A stretch of DNA of 28,650 nt from a virus, in IMG/VR virus record IMGVR_UViG_3300042479_000866, positions 1-28,650 of that record, one strand, 5' to 3'. This document shows, piece by piece, positions 1 through 7,390 of the stretch. Under the pieces are notes generated by a model, which worked only from the letters and a program-made list of their open reading frames with translations, did no database searches and was not told where the DNA came from. Position 1 is the stretch's first letter. The number at the start of each line of letters is the position of its first letter. The position numbers and the translations under genes are program-made.

Positions 1-1609
1 AAATGATTCTTTAAGTCCATCAGCTAGAGCAACAGCTCTTGGATACTCTGGATACTTAGCATATGAAGTAAATGAAGAAGTTGTATATGAAGAATTATTA
101 GACGTAAGTTTAATTTATGATTACTTAAAGAAACATTACTTAAAAATGTATTTAGATAATACAAATATATTAGAAGTGGCATTTATGGATGAAGGATTCA
201 CAGCAACTGAAGCAGTTGATACACTAGCTGACAACACATTCTTTATACAATCTGCTAAGTCTAACTTCAAACAAACTATTGAAATTGAAGTTCCGATAGG
301 ATATGTTCAAGTACCTAATAAGATTCTTATTAAAGGATCGAGATATACTGAAGTTAAAGTTGGTGATTTCTTATCAGCATACTATGATGAAACATTGTTA
401 AATGTTGGTGAGGTTCCAAGAAAACTTACAACAATTTTAACTAAGAAACAATACTCAGGAGATGCTACATTAGTAGAAATAACTTGTGACTCTAGAATCG
501 AAACTAAAAACTTTAGTGGTGATTTACAAACTACAAGATATTCTTCAATTGATAACTACGCAACTACTTACAAAGCTATCTCTCTTAAAGGATTTAGAAT
601 CAGACAAGCTTCTTTACCTGATGGTACTGAAACTAGACAAAATGCTATTCTTAACTTAGTTGCTAAAGGAACACCATTGTTCAAAGCGGTAACTAACAAA
701 GAAGCAATTGACTTCAGATATTTAATTGATTCATTTGGTCTTGGTTTAACTGAAAGATCTAAACAACAATTAGTTGATATCTGTGGAGAAAGATTAGATG
801 CTCTTGGAATATTGAATATGCCTTCAATGAAGTCATTCAAGAATTCATCATCTCCCTCTTTCGTAAATACTGAAGGTGTTTTACAACTTGAGTATGTTTC
901 TAAAGGTGGTGACCCAGAAAGCTCTCCAGCATTCCTTTACTCATTCGGTGATGGAGCAGGAACAACAGCAGTAGGTTACTTTATGCCTTATGTGACAGTG
1001 AATGATAATGGTAGACCAGTAGATGTTCCACCATCATCTTATGTAGCTTCAACTTATATGAGAAAACAAACTTCTAATGTAAGTGGAACAACTCCTTGGA
1101 CAATCGCAGCGGGTGTTACTAATGGTAGAATTACTAATATAACAGCAACTGAGATGGACTTTACATCAACTGACATCGAATGGATTAATCAAGCTCAAAT
1201 GAATCCTATCGTATTCAAGAGAAATAGAGGAAATGTAATCGAGACTGAAAATACAGCTCAAACACTTTACAAATCAGCTCTTTCTTACTTACACGTTAGA
1301 GAAGTTCTTATTGAACTTGAAAGAGAATTATCAAGAATGTTATTAGACTTCCAATGGAAATTTAATACACCTGATATTAGAGCAGAAATTAAACTTAGAG
1401 CAGACGTTATCTGTGAAACTTATGTAAGTAAGAATGGTTTATACAACTACTTTAATAAAATGGATGAAGAAAACAACACTAATGAAATCATTGATAACCA
1501 AATTGGTGTTCTTGATACTTATGTTGAACCAATCAAAGGTATGGGTATCATTGTAAACAATGTAACTATATTAAGAACTGGAGCAATCGACGCAGGTGGA
1601 TTCCAATAA
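1..1609 (+). CDS. Contractile tail sheath protein, gp18-like (5' end outside window)
   Basis: This is the outer tail sheath subunit that polymerises around the tail tube and contracts during injection. The reading frame is open from base 2 with no stop, so the ATG at 146 is an internal methionine and the gene begins before the window; 535 residues are visible. The last ~140 residues look like the conserved sheath C-terminal domain: a helix rich in REVLIELERELSRML, then a beta segment (DIRAEIKLRADVICETYV), then the closing strands GMGIIVNNVTILRTGAID. The middle part has the loop MNPIVFKRNRG, where contractile sheaths carry a conserved turn before this domain. The gene ends at a strong hairpin terminator. 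The tail tube gene, normally next door and co-directional in T4-like phages, lies about 1.4 kb away on the other strand. The family call is from recalled sheath architecture, not from an alignment. Confidence 0.85.
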   Translation, partial: NDSLSPSARATALGYSGYLAYEVNEEVVYEELLDVSLIYDYLKKHYLKMYLDNTNILEVAFMDEGFTATEAVDTLADNTFFIQSAKSNFKQTIEIEVPIGYVQVPNKILIKGSRYTEVKVGDFLSAYYDETLLNVGEVPRKLTTILTKKQYSGDATLVEITCDSRIETKNFSGDLQTTRYSSIDNYATTYKAISLKGFRIRQASLPDGTETRQNAILNLVAKGTPLFKAVTNKEAIDFRYLIDSFGLGLTERSKQQLVDICGERLDALGILNMPSMKSFKNSSSPSFVNTEGVLQLEYVSKGGDPESSPAFLYSFGDGAGTTAVGYFMPYVTVNDNGRPVDVPPSSYVASTYMRKQTSNVSGTTPWTIAAGVTNGRITNITATEMDFTSTDIEWINQAQMNPIVFKRNRGNVIETENTAQTLYKSALSYLHVREVLIELERELSRMLLDFQWKFNTPDIRAEIKLRADVICETYVSKNGLYNYFNKMDEENNTNEIIDNQIGVLDTYVEPIKGMGIIVNNVTILRTGAIDAGGFQ

Positions 1610-1630
1610 TAAATACTTTAATTAATATTA

Positions 1631-1662
1631 AAAAAACCTCTAAGAAATTAGAGGTTTTTTTT
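1631..1662 (+). terminator. Intrinsic terminator after the tail sheath gene
   Basis: A 7-bp stem (CCTCTAA at 1637-1643 with TTAGAGG at 1648-1654) closes a GAAA tetraloop. It is flanked by six A upstream and eight T downstream, so it can work on either strand. It lies about 25 bases after the sheath stop codon. Confidence 0.9.
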
Positions 1663-1758
1663 ATTTAATAAACTTTCTAACTTTTTATTATATAAACATA
1701 GTATATTCATAGGGAAACTAAACTGATGAATATATAATAAAAAATAATAAAATTAAAT

Positions 1759-2697
1759 ATGTCTAAAGATAAAGAAATGAGTGAAGAAGATTATCTTAAA
1801 AAACACCTTGGTGATTTGGATAATCCTAAAAATGTTATGAATAATGATATTCCTTTTGTAGCTCAACCTAAAATCGACAACACAAGAACTACTGATCTTC
1901 AGTTTTTCAACTTTGACATTAAAGAGTTACCTTGTGGTGATTTTTATCCAAGTGGTACTGTTTTCATGGTAAGACCAGCACAAGTAAGAGAAATTCAAGC
2001 TTACTCAATGGTAGATGATAATAATTTCTACGATATTGTTGAGAAGATGAATGATATTTTACAATCTTGTGTAAGAGTTAAATATCCTGATGGTAAAGTA
2101 GGATCTTATATTGAGGTTAAAGACCAAGATAGATTATTCTTAGTTTTCTTAATCAGAGAATTAACTTTCCAACAAGGAAATTCATTAACAGTGAACTCAA
2201 AATGTTCATGTGGTGAAGATGTTCAAATGGAATTAAAAAGAGATCATTTCTCATTCCATGAAGTTGATGAAAAACTTGAAAGATATTTTAGTGCGTCAAC
2301 TAGAACATATCACTTCAGTACAATAAACGGTAGAGAATTTGAATTAACCCCACCAAACATTGGACTTCAAAAATCATTTACAGATTACATTCTAAAAGAA
2401 AGTAATGAAAAAAGAACACCTAATTTATCGTTCTTAAAAATCATTCCTTTTATGTTAGCAGGAAGAACTTCTATAACTTATGAAGGAATTAAAGCTAAAT
2501 TAAAAGAATTTGAAGAAATAGATGATATTTCATTTCAGTTCTTAAACGCAGCAGTTGGTAAAATGACCTTTGGTATCAAAGAATTGAAGAAGAAATGTGC
2601 GTGTGGTGAGGAGGTCCACACAGACATGCAATTTCCCAACGGAGCGTCAAGTATTTTCGTTATTCACGATGCCTTTGAAGCATATATTAAAGAATAA
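1759..2697 (+). CDS. Baseplate hub / tail assembly protein, T4 gp26 family
   Basis: This 312-residue protein resembles the T4_baseplate (gp26) family, which acts in baseplate hub or tail assembly. Two short metal knuckles, CSCG (C149, C151) and CACG (C280, C282), stand 130 residues apart and could jointly bind one zinc ion. Between them is a mainly helical region with a basic/aromatic core. The N-terminal 45 residues are charged and probably disordered, then LPCGDFYPSG begins the fold. The leader is A-rich with no Shine-Dalgarno sequence. A small gene starts four bases after the stop and is probably translationally coupled. The position directly after the sheath gene and the following small acidic partner recall the two-part tail assembly chaperones of other tailed phages. 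The family call is from recalled motifs and length; the exact assembly step is unknown. Confidence 0.7.
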   Translation: MSKDKEMSEEDYLKKHLGDLDNPKNVMNNDIPFVAQPKIDNTRTTDLQFFNFDIKELPCGDFYPSGTVFMVRPAQVREIQAYSMVDDNNFYDIVEKMNDILQSCVRVKYPDGKVGSYIEVKDQDRLFLVFLIRELTFQQGNSLTVNSKCSCGEDVQMELKRDHFSFHEVDEKLERYFSASTRTYHFSTINGREFELTPPNIGLQKSFTDYILKESNEKRTPNLSFLKIIPFMLAGRTSITYEGIKAKLKEFEEIDDISFQFLNAAVGKMTFGIKELKKKCACGEEVHTDMQFPNGASSIFVIHDAFEAYIKE

Positions 2698-2701
2698 ATT
2701 A

Positions 2702-2920
2702 ATGCTTCAAAAACACTTTCACACACAGGAAGCGGCTATGGATGAATGGCCTTTCTGGATGTTTGAAGAAAACATCAAACTTGTAAATGAAATTGTTGAA
2801 GAGGAAGATAATAACAGGAAAAAAGACGAGGAAGGACAGCAAAAGAATATGCCAAACTTTGATGCAAACTCAATGATGAGAAACGCATCTAACATGACTA
2901 ATAACATGCCAAAATTCTAA
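2702..2920 (+). CDS. Small acidic tail-assembly partner coupled to the gp26-like gene
   Basis: A 72-residue protein starts at ATG 2702, four bases after the preceding stop. An internal ATG at 2738 has an AGGA seven bases upstream and would give a 60-residue form beginning MDEWPFWMFEEN. The aromatic helix WPFWMFEENIKLVNEIVEEE is followed by a charged, Asn/Met-rich tail that is probably disordered. I recall similar short proteins with a WPFWMFEEN core next to gp26-family genes in T4-like phages; function is not known to me. The frame stays open upstream to at least 2597, in the +1 frame of the gp26-like gene, so ribosomal frameshifting is formally possible, but stop-start coupling explains the arrangement more simply. 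A terminator follows immediately. Confidence 0.65.
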   Translation: MLQKHFHTQEAAMDEWPFWMFEENIKLVNEIVEEEDNNRKKDEEGQQKNMPNFDANSMMRNASNMTNNMPKF

Positions 2921-2924
2921 TAAA

Positions 2925-2956
2925 AAGAAACCCACTAAATTTAGTGGGTTTTTTGT
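2925..2956 (+). terminator. Palindromic terminator after the gp26-like operon
   Basis: A perfect 24-base palindrome (2928-2951; half-site AAACCCACTAAA) is followed by a T run. It terminates the + strand transcript and is one of two back-to-back hairpins between convergent genes. Confidence 0.9.
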
Positions 2957-2970
2957 TTACTATAATACAT

Positions 2971-3007
2971 AAAAAAACCCATCAGATATCTGATGGGTTT
3001 TTATTTT
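2971..3007 (-). terminator. Palindromic terminator after the tail tube gene
   Basis: A perfect 26-base palindrome (2975-3000; half-site AAACCCATCAGAT) has seven A on the left and T-rich sequence on the right. It lies just beyond the stop of the minus-strand tail tube gene and can also act on the + strand. Confidence 0.88.
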
Positions 3008-3023
3008 AATATTATTATACTTA

Positions 3024-3644
3024 TTAGTATCCAGAAATAAGTGGTGGATTAATAGTAAAGTTGTTATCAATATACTCATCAATGAAGTAATCATAGATAA
3101 AGTCAGCTTGAAGATTCTCCATAATGTTTGCAGATGCCCAATCAAGTGCGTAACCTGCTAATTTGTTAATTTGAACGTTTTGGAAAGTAACACGTCTTAA
3201 TACAACACCTTTTTTATCATGTTGGTTAACGATAACTGTACCAATGATATCACTCTTATAGTGAAGTGAACCATTTTGTGAGTTAAATACTAAGTCATAC
3301 CAAGCTTTCAACGCATTCCAAGTTTCCATCGAACCCTGTTGGTTTACGTTAACGTTAAAAGTAATGTTAAACGCTCCAGCAGTTTTAGTTGGACTTGTTA
3401 AGAACTGACGAGTTGAATACTTGAACCTTTGTTCTTTAATAGCAACGTCAAATTCAGTTAAGTTCATATCAATTTTTAAAGCATTTTGCAAAAGCAAAAT
3501 AGGATTTCTTCCTTGTGCCTGTAATATAACAGGTAATACAAAGGTAATCTCAAACAAGTTAAGGTATACTACCTCATCAGGTAATGTACCTGGACCACCA
3601 GGTGAACCTGTATTAATTAATTGGGTAAAATGTGGTAATGGCAT
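3024..3644 (-). CDS. Tail tube protein, gp19-like
   Basis: A 206-residue protein with the size and layout of a myovirus tail tube subunit, the inner hexameric tube through which DNA passes. Features that fit: an N-terminal strand-loop (FEITFVLPVILQAQ), a loop followed by a beta strand (LTEFDVAIKEQRFKYSTRQF), the central TAGAFNITFNVNVNQ strand, the helix METWNALKAWYDLVFN, and the late strand VVLRRVTFQNVQINKLAG before a segment that mirrors tube C-termini. The N-terminus contains a Gly/Pro turn (TGSPGGPGTLP). The start is the ATG at 3644 after an A-rich leader; no Shine-Dalgarno sequence is seen. It sits alone between a terminator and a divergent intergenic region and points away from the sheath gene, which is unusual. 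The family call is by fold pattern and context. Confidence 0.72.
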   Translation of the reverse strand: MPLPHFTQLINTGSPGGPGTLPDEVVYLNLFEITFVLPVILQAQGRNPILLLQNALKIDMNLTEFDVAIKEQRFKYSTRQFLTSPTKTAGAFNITFNVNVNQQGSMETWNALKAWYDLVFNSQNGSLHYKSDIIGTVIVNQHDKKGVVLRRVTFQNVQINKLAGYALDWASANIMENLQADFIYDYFIDEYIDNNFTINPPLISGY

Positions 3645-3758
3645 ATTTTTTTTAATTATTTTTTATAAAGTATATATTTTAGTTCTTTCTTCCTTTAGCT
3701 CTATTTTAAAAATTATGTTGTGAAAAATGCCATTTCCACTTTTTAATAAATACAATAT

Positions 3759-4106
3759 ATGGACTGTAATTATAGATACTGTAATAAAGAAATTGTTTGG
3801 GGTAGACCAGATAGAAAATTTTGTAATAAAAATTGCAAGTCAAAAGAAAATGCTATATCAAAAGAATTAAAGTCACTTAATAGAAGAAATAAAAGAAATA
3901 AGAATTTTGTTGAAAAATCAAATATTAAACATAACTATAAATATAACTACGACTTAACAGTCTATGAAAACTGTAGAACCAAAGTTAAAATAATATGTCC
4001 AACACACGGAGAGTTTGAACAAACACCAAATGCTCATTTATACTCAGGAAGTGGTTGTGAAAAATGTGCTAGAGAAGCTAGAAGAAAAGAAACAATATCA
4101 CAATAA
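3759..4106 (+). CDS. Small double zinc-knuckle protein with DUF723-like C-terminal motif
   Basis: A 115-residue protein has two cysteine sites. The N-terminal one (C3, C8, C22, C26; RKFCNKNCKSKE) resembles short phage zinc ribbons. The C-terminal one (C80, H83, C100, C103) sits in the segment VKIICPTHGEFEQTPNAHL, which matches my memory of the DUF723-type repeat common in phage and homing-endonuclease-associated proteins. The centre is very basic (Arg/Lys/Asn rich), which fits nucleic-acid binding. No nuclease catalytic motif (HNH, GIY-YIG) is visible. It lies upstream of gp47 with a 27-base gap and may be a stand-alone accessory gene. Function is unknown; zinc binding and DNA binding are inferences. 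Confidence 0.6.
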   Translation: MDCNYRYCNKEIVWGRPDRKFCNKNCKSKENAISKELKSLNRRNKRNKNFVEKSNIKHNYKYNYDLTVYENCRTKVKIICPTHGEFEQTPNAHLYSGSGCEKCAREARRKETISQ

Positions 4107-4133
4107 TTTCATATAAAAAGAAAAGATTTTTTA

Positions 4134-5258
4134 ATGAAGGTTTTTATAACAACAGATTGGCATTTTGGAGTATATCTTAATAACTTAGATAAGTGGTTAG
4201 ATATGATGGAAGATTACTTCTATAACTCTTTTATTCCTTACATCAAAGAAAACGCTAAACCAGGTGACATTCTTATTCACTGTGGTGACTTATACGACAA
4301 CAGAACATCTATTCCTATCATTGCTTCATATAAGGCAGAGAAGATACTCCTAGAGCTTTCTCAGATACTTCCTTTACATATTATCGTAGGTAACCATGAC
4401 TTATGGAACAAAGGGTCAAATGATATTAACTCAGTTAGATTATTCAATCACGTTAAAAATGTGAGTGTTTATACAAACACAACAATAATAGAAGCCAATG
4501 GTCAAAAATTAGTTCTTATGCCTTGGATTGAGAAAAGGTTAAATATGATTAAAGACATTAATGAAAATCCAGGTGATTATCTTTTCTGTCACTCTGACTT
4601 AAATGGTTGTAAAATGCACTTAAACTCAGTAGCACATAGAAACGCTGACAAGATTGATGTAGATGACTTTGGTAAATATAAACACGTCTTTTCTGGACAT
4701 ATTCATATTCGTCAAACAAACAAGAATTTTTCGTTTATAGGGTCGCCTTATCAAATGGATAGAAATGATATGGGAGACCAAAAAGGCATCACCATACTCG
4801 ACTTAAACACTAATGAAATCGATTTTGTACCTAACACATACTCTCCAGTTTTTAGAAAATTTAGAGTTACTAATGAAGATGATATTGATAAATTAGATGA
4901 GTTAAGAGGAACTAAAGATTATATTGATTTAGCTATATCAAATAACCTTTTAATCAATAATAGGAAGCTTCGTAGAAAGTTAGAAGTAATGTTAGAGAAA
5001 GGTAATTTTTCTTCTGTAGAATATATTGATGATATTACTAAAGAGTTGGTAGATGGTGAAGAGGTAAATGAATCTAATGAAATTGAATTTGATGAAAATG
5101 GAATGGAAATATCTGTTCAATTAGAATATGAGGATTATATTAAAGAGTATATCCTAAAACAATCTTATGATAATGATAAATTCAAATCAGGCATTGTAAA
5201 TGAATTTGATGAAGTCATTAGAATATACAATGAAAACTATAAAGTCAAATCTGACTAA
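4134..5258 (+). CDS. 47: Recombination endonuclease subunit gp47 (SbcD/Mre11-like phosphoesterase)
   Basis: A 374-residue calcineurin-type metallophosphoesterase. In T4, gp47 pairs with the gp46 ATPase (Rad50/SbcC-like) to resect DNA ends for recombination-dependent replication and to degrade host DNA. All active-site motifs are present: D8 and H10 (TTDWH), D52 (HCGDLYDNR), N87-H88-D89 (VGNHD), H153 (CHSDL), and H189 and H191 (SGHIHIR). The nuclease domain covers about residues 1-235, followed by a capping region and an acidic C-terminal part that would contact the ATPase partner. Length is close to T4 gp47. The leader is short and A/T-rich. No gp46-like ATPase is encoded in the window, so the partner must lie elsewhere in the genome. 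The gene ends in a bidirectional terminator. Confidence 0.88.
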   Translation: MKVFITTDWHFGVYLNNLDKWLDMMEDYFYNSFIPYIKENAKPGDILIHCGDLYDNRTSIPIIASYKAEKILLELSQILPLHIIVGNHDLWNKGSNDINSVRLFNHVKNVSVYTNTTIIEANGQKLVLMPWIEKRLNMIKDINENPGDYLFCHSDLNGCKMHLNSVAHRNADKIDVDDFGKYKHVFSGHIHIRQTNKNFSFIGSPYQMDRNDMGDQKGITILDLNTNEIDFVPNTYSPVFRKFRVTNEDDIDKLDELRGTKDYIDLAISNNLLINNRKLRRKLEVMLEKGNFSSVEYIDDITKELVDGEEVNESNEIEFDENGMEISVQLEYEDYIKEYILKQSYDNDKFKSGIVNEFDEVIRIYNENYKVKSD

Positions 5259-5261
5259 AAC

Positions 5262-5290
5262 AAAAACCCATCTTTAAGATGGGTTTTTTA
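5262..5290 (+). terminator. Shared bidirectional terminator between gp47 and the 89-residue cupin-like gene
   Basis: The stem CCCATCT (5267-5273) pairs with AGATGGG (5277-5283), flanked by five A and six T. The three-base loop (5274-5276) is the TAA stop codon of the minus-strand gene, so the hairpin overlaps coding sequence on that strand. Confidence 0.87.
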
Positions 5291-5543
5291 TTAATTTTAT
5301 TTTCAAATCATTTGTACCTTTTATTAATCGATGATAAACACCCATTGGTATAAATACCTTCTCATTTATTTCTTTAGGTAATTCATTATCTATTTGAATC
5401 ATCCAATCGGTCTCGACAATAGATTCAACTATTCTATCTTCTCTATCACGATGCCACATATATTCACCAGAATCTGTATCTTGACTGAATACTCTGATAA
5501 ATTCATTATCACTTAATTTAGTTTCTTGGAATGGTAGTGTCAT
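5274..5543 (-). CDS. Small cupin-like protein
   Basis: An 89-residue protein, last in a four-gene minus-strand operon; its ATG overlaps the stop of the gene before it (ATGA). The pattern EYMWHRDREDR (H31) followed 40 residues later by VFIPMGVYHRLIKG (H71) is that of a minimal cupin: a metal-binding HxD-type strand and a PxGxxH strand. I recall similar short phage and bacterial proteins with a DWxxQxDNELP core, of unproven function. It could bind a metal or a small ligand. No enzyme activity can be assigned. The stop codon lies inside the terminator loop. Confidence 0.5.
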   Translation of the reverse strand: MTLPFQETKLSDNEFIRVFSQDTDSGEYMWHRDREDRIVESIVETDWMIQIDNELPKEINEKVFIPMGVYHRLIKGTNDLKIKLIKNPS

Positions 5544-6076
5544 ACACCTAATTTTCTTTTTAAATTTTCTAAATTTTGAGCAAATTTAATCTTAGTATCA
5601 GGTCTTTCATTCTCAACCGGTGTTAAATCTTTATTGATAAAATCTATATGTGTACCAGTCGGTGAAACTTTTGGTATAGAACTATCATTTCTAATATCAC
5701 CTATTTTACTATCAAGTGATTGAGAAATTTGTTTTAATAAATCTACCCCATAATAATTATTAATATCACTAGAGGATGACTTATTTAACCATCTATCTGG
5801 TCCATATATTCCAAAAAATGGATACCATTTTCCACTAGTTACATCTTTTTTATCACCATGTCCAGATGATAAATAAAATGGAACATGAATTCCATTAACA
5901 TTAAAGACAACTATTTTTCTATCAGCATAATCAATAATCTTAGACTTTCCAAAAATTTTATTTTTAGGATCTAATAAACCGGTTTTAGGATCTTTCGCAT
6001 ATGTTTCATAGGGAATCTCTAATCTAGTGGCAGTTATAGCAGATTCAAATAATTGATATGTTTTTAAATGTTTCAT
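5540..6076 (-). CDS. Unknown phage protein with T4-like capsid-targeting N-terminus
   Basis: A 178-residue protein of no family known to me. Its N-terminus, MKHLKTYQLFES, closely resembles the capsid-targeting peptide of T4 internal proteins (MKTYQEFIAEA), and LFE followed by Ser matches the known T4 gp21 cleavage rule (L/I-x-E). The body holds beta-rich segments (KIVVFNVNGIHVPFYLSSG, GKWYPFFGIYGPDRW) and a polar C-terminal third. No catalytic motif stands out. It starts two bases after the preceding gene's stop and overlaps the next gene by four bases, so it belongs to a tight operon. A virion-internal protein is an inference from the N-terminus only. Confidence 0.6.
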   Translation of the reverse strand: MKHLKTYQLFESAITATRLEIPYETYAKDPKTGLLDPKNKIFGKSKIIDYADRKIVVFNVNGIHVPFYLSSGHGDKKDVTSGKWYPFFGIYGPDRWLNKSSSSDINNYYGVDLLKQISQSLDSKIGDIRNDSSIPKVSPTGTHIDFINKDLTPVENERPDTKIKFAQNLENLKRKLGV

Positions 6077-6078
6077 AA

Positions 6079-6840
6079 TTACCAGTAACCAGGATAAGTT
6101 TTACCACCCCAAAGGTGACCATATTTGTTTATTCTACAAGCCCAATATCCTGCTTTAGTTTTATCTTTCTTCATATCACAGTTATGTCTTGCTGCAAATG
6201 ACTTTCTAGCTTTAGGATTACTAACTTTAGCTGTTAATCCACCATGAACATCACCAAATGCTATCTTTTTAACCTTACCAGTTTTAGGATTCTTAACATA
6301 AACTTGATACTTCTTAGAACCACCACGCATTGGATAGTTTAACTTAACTTCTTTATTGTGATATTTAGCCTCAAATACATAAGCATCTTGACCGTCGTCA
6401 TATTTACACTTACAAGGTTGACCATCAAATTCTCCTTCAAAAGAAGTACAAGCCGCTTCTCCGTTTTTAACCCAAGATAAGGGTTTAATATTTGTAACCA
6501 TTTTACCCATAACATCATATTTAAAATCAGGTGTTACATCGTGTATAGAAAATGCTGGTTGGTTTGTCTCAACAACAAATTCCATTGGTAAATCTAAAGG
6601 AACTAGTTCACCGTTGAACATTCCAAACTTACCAATATCAGTTGATTCATATAATTCTTTATCTACATCACATAGATCAACTCTACCTAAATCAAATAGT
6701 TCTCTAGCTTCTTTGATTACTTCATAGAAAGCTTCAGAACCTGGTCTGAATATATTTTCAGTAATAGGTTTATTATTCTCTAAATGATATTTAAGAGATT
6801 CTGATACATTAACAGATTCTGTGAATTTAATAATTTTCAT
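6079..6840 (-). CDS. Conserved phage protein with basic Cys-containing C-terminal domain
   Basis: A 253-residue protein. The N-terminus (MKIIKFTESVNVSES) belongs to the recurring capsid-targeting-like group in this window; PITE at 26-29 is another possible gp21-type site. Residues ~135-170 form a small module with CKC (C143, C145). Residues ~176-236 contain KKYQVYVKNPKTGKVKKIAF, then RKSFAARHNCD and GYWACR; I recall this basic C-terminal pattern on many proteins of T4-like marine and environmental phages. The domain's role is unknown to me. The three-residue tail PGYW and the aromatic GHLWGGKTY are distinctive. It is preceded by a 16-base gap after the 147-residue gene and is two bases from the next gene. 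No function is assigned. Confidence 0.62.
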   Translation of the reverse strand: MKIIKFTESVNVSESLKYHLENNKPITENIFRPGSEAFYEVIKEARELFDLGRVDLCDVDKELYESTDIGKFGMFNGELVPLDLPMEFVVETNQPAFSIHDVTPDFKYDVMGKMVTNIKPLSWVKNGEAACTSFEGEFDGQPCKCKYDDGQDAYVFEAKYHNKEVKLNYPMRGGSKKYQVYVKNPKTGKVKKIAFGDVHGGLTAKVSNPKARKSFAARHNCDMKKDKTKAGYWACRINKYGHLWGGKTYPGYW

Positions 6841-6856
6841 AAAATTATATTTTTAT

Positions 6857-7300
6857 TTATTGATTAGTAATTGAGTTTATAAAGTCTGCAATATTCATAA
6901 CCTTAGGTTCACCCATAGGTTGTTCTTCCATAGATTGACCACAAGAGCAATCTGAGCAACATTCACAATCTTCTTGACCATTACAATCTGAGCAACATCC
7001 ACATCCAACTTCTTGAACTTCCTCTTCAGACTCTTCATGACCTTCAGTATCATATTCATTTTCTATTTCAACCTCATCGATATTATCGATATGAATATCA
7101 ACATCAATAAAAGCTTCGAACTTTTTAACTTTTCTAAGTTTATCAAATTCTTTTTTAACTTTTTCTTGGTCTTCTTGTTCACCAGTTTTAAATGATGGTT
7201 TCTCATCTTTATCTACTAAAACTTCAGCATTAAAAAGAACTTCTTGGTCTTTGACTTTCTCATCCTTTTTTGTTTCATTAAATTTTTTAATATGTTTCAT
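6857..7300 (-). CDS. Acidic protein with duplicated CxCCSDC cysteine cluster
   Basis: A 147-residue, strongly acidic protein, first in the minus-strand operon. It begins with MKHIKKFNET, one of the capsid-targeting-like N-termini of this window. Residues 100-120 contain nine cysteines in two near-copies of CxCCSDC (C100, C102, C103, C106 and C112, C114, C115, C118, plus C120), a metallothionein-like density. The middle part (residues ~60-98) is rich in Glu/Asp and beta-prone (VDIHIDNIDEVEIE). The C-terminus has a short hydrophobic helix (MNIADFINSITN). Metal binding through the cysteine pair is the obvious inference; a role in metal or redox handling inside the head or the infected cell is speculative. 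No homologous family is known to me. Confidence 0.6.
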   Translation of the reverse strand: MKHIKKFNETKKDEKVKDQEVLFNAEVLVDKDEKPSFKTGEQEDQEKVKKEFDKLRKVKKFEAFIDVDIHIDNIDEVEIENEYDTEGHEESEEEVQEVGCGCCSDCNGQEDCECCSDCSCGQSMEEQPMGEPKVMNIADFINSITNQ

Positions 7301-7390
7301 AGTTTATATATTATTTTGATATTCATATATATTAAATTCACTTACTAAGAAAAGATAAATTAATATATATGTAAAAGTTTATAACAGTAG

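Noticed and set aside
146-148. ATG 146 as the start of the tail sheath gene
   Set aside because: The frame is open to base 2 and encodes a plausible continuation (ALGYSGYLAYEVNEE), so the gene begins outside the window.
568-840. Minus-strand 90-residue ORF inside the sheath gene
   Set aside because: It is a shadow of the sheath coding sequence, with no leader and no recognisable product. The same applies to the ORFs at 2719-2907, 3421-3723, 7013-7195, 8442-8651, 14025-14381, 15630-15833, 16425-16787, 18528-18794, 19194-19487, 22768-23004, 23733-23948 and 25916-26137.
1710-1725. Shared AGGGAA-ACTAA-like box before the genes at 1759 and 19168 as a promoter element
   Set aside because: Only two loose copies at different distances from the ATG; no conserved -10/-35 pair could be defined.
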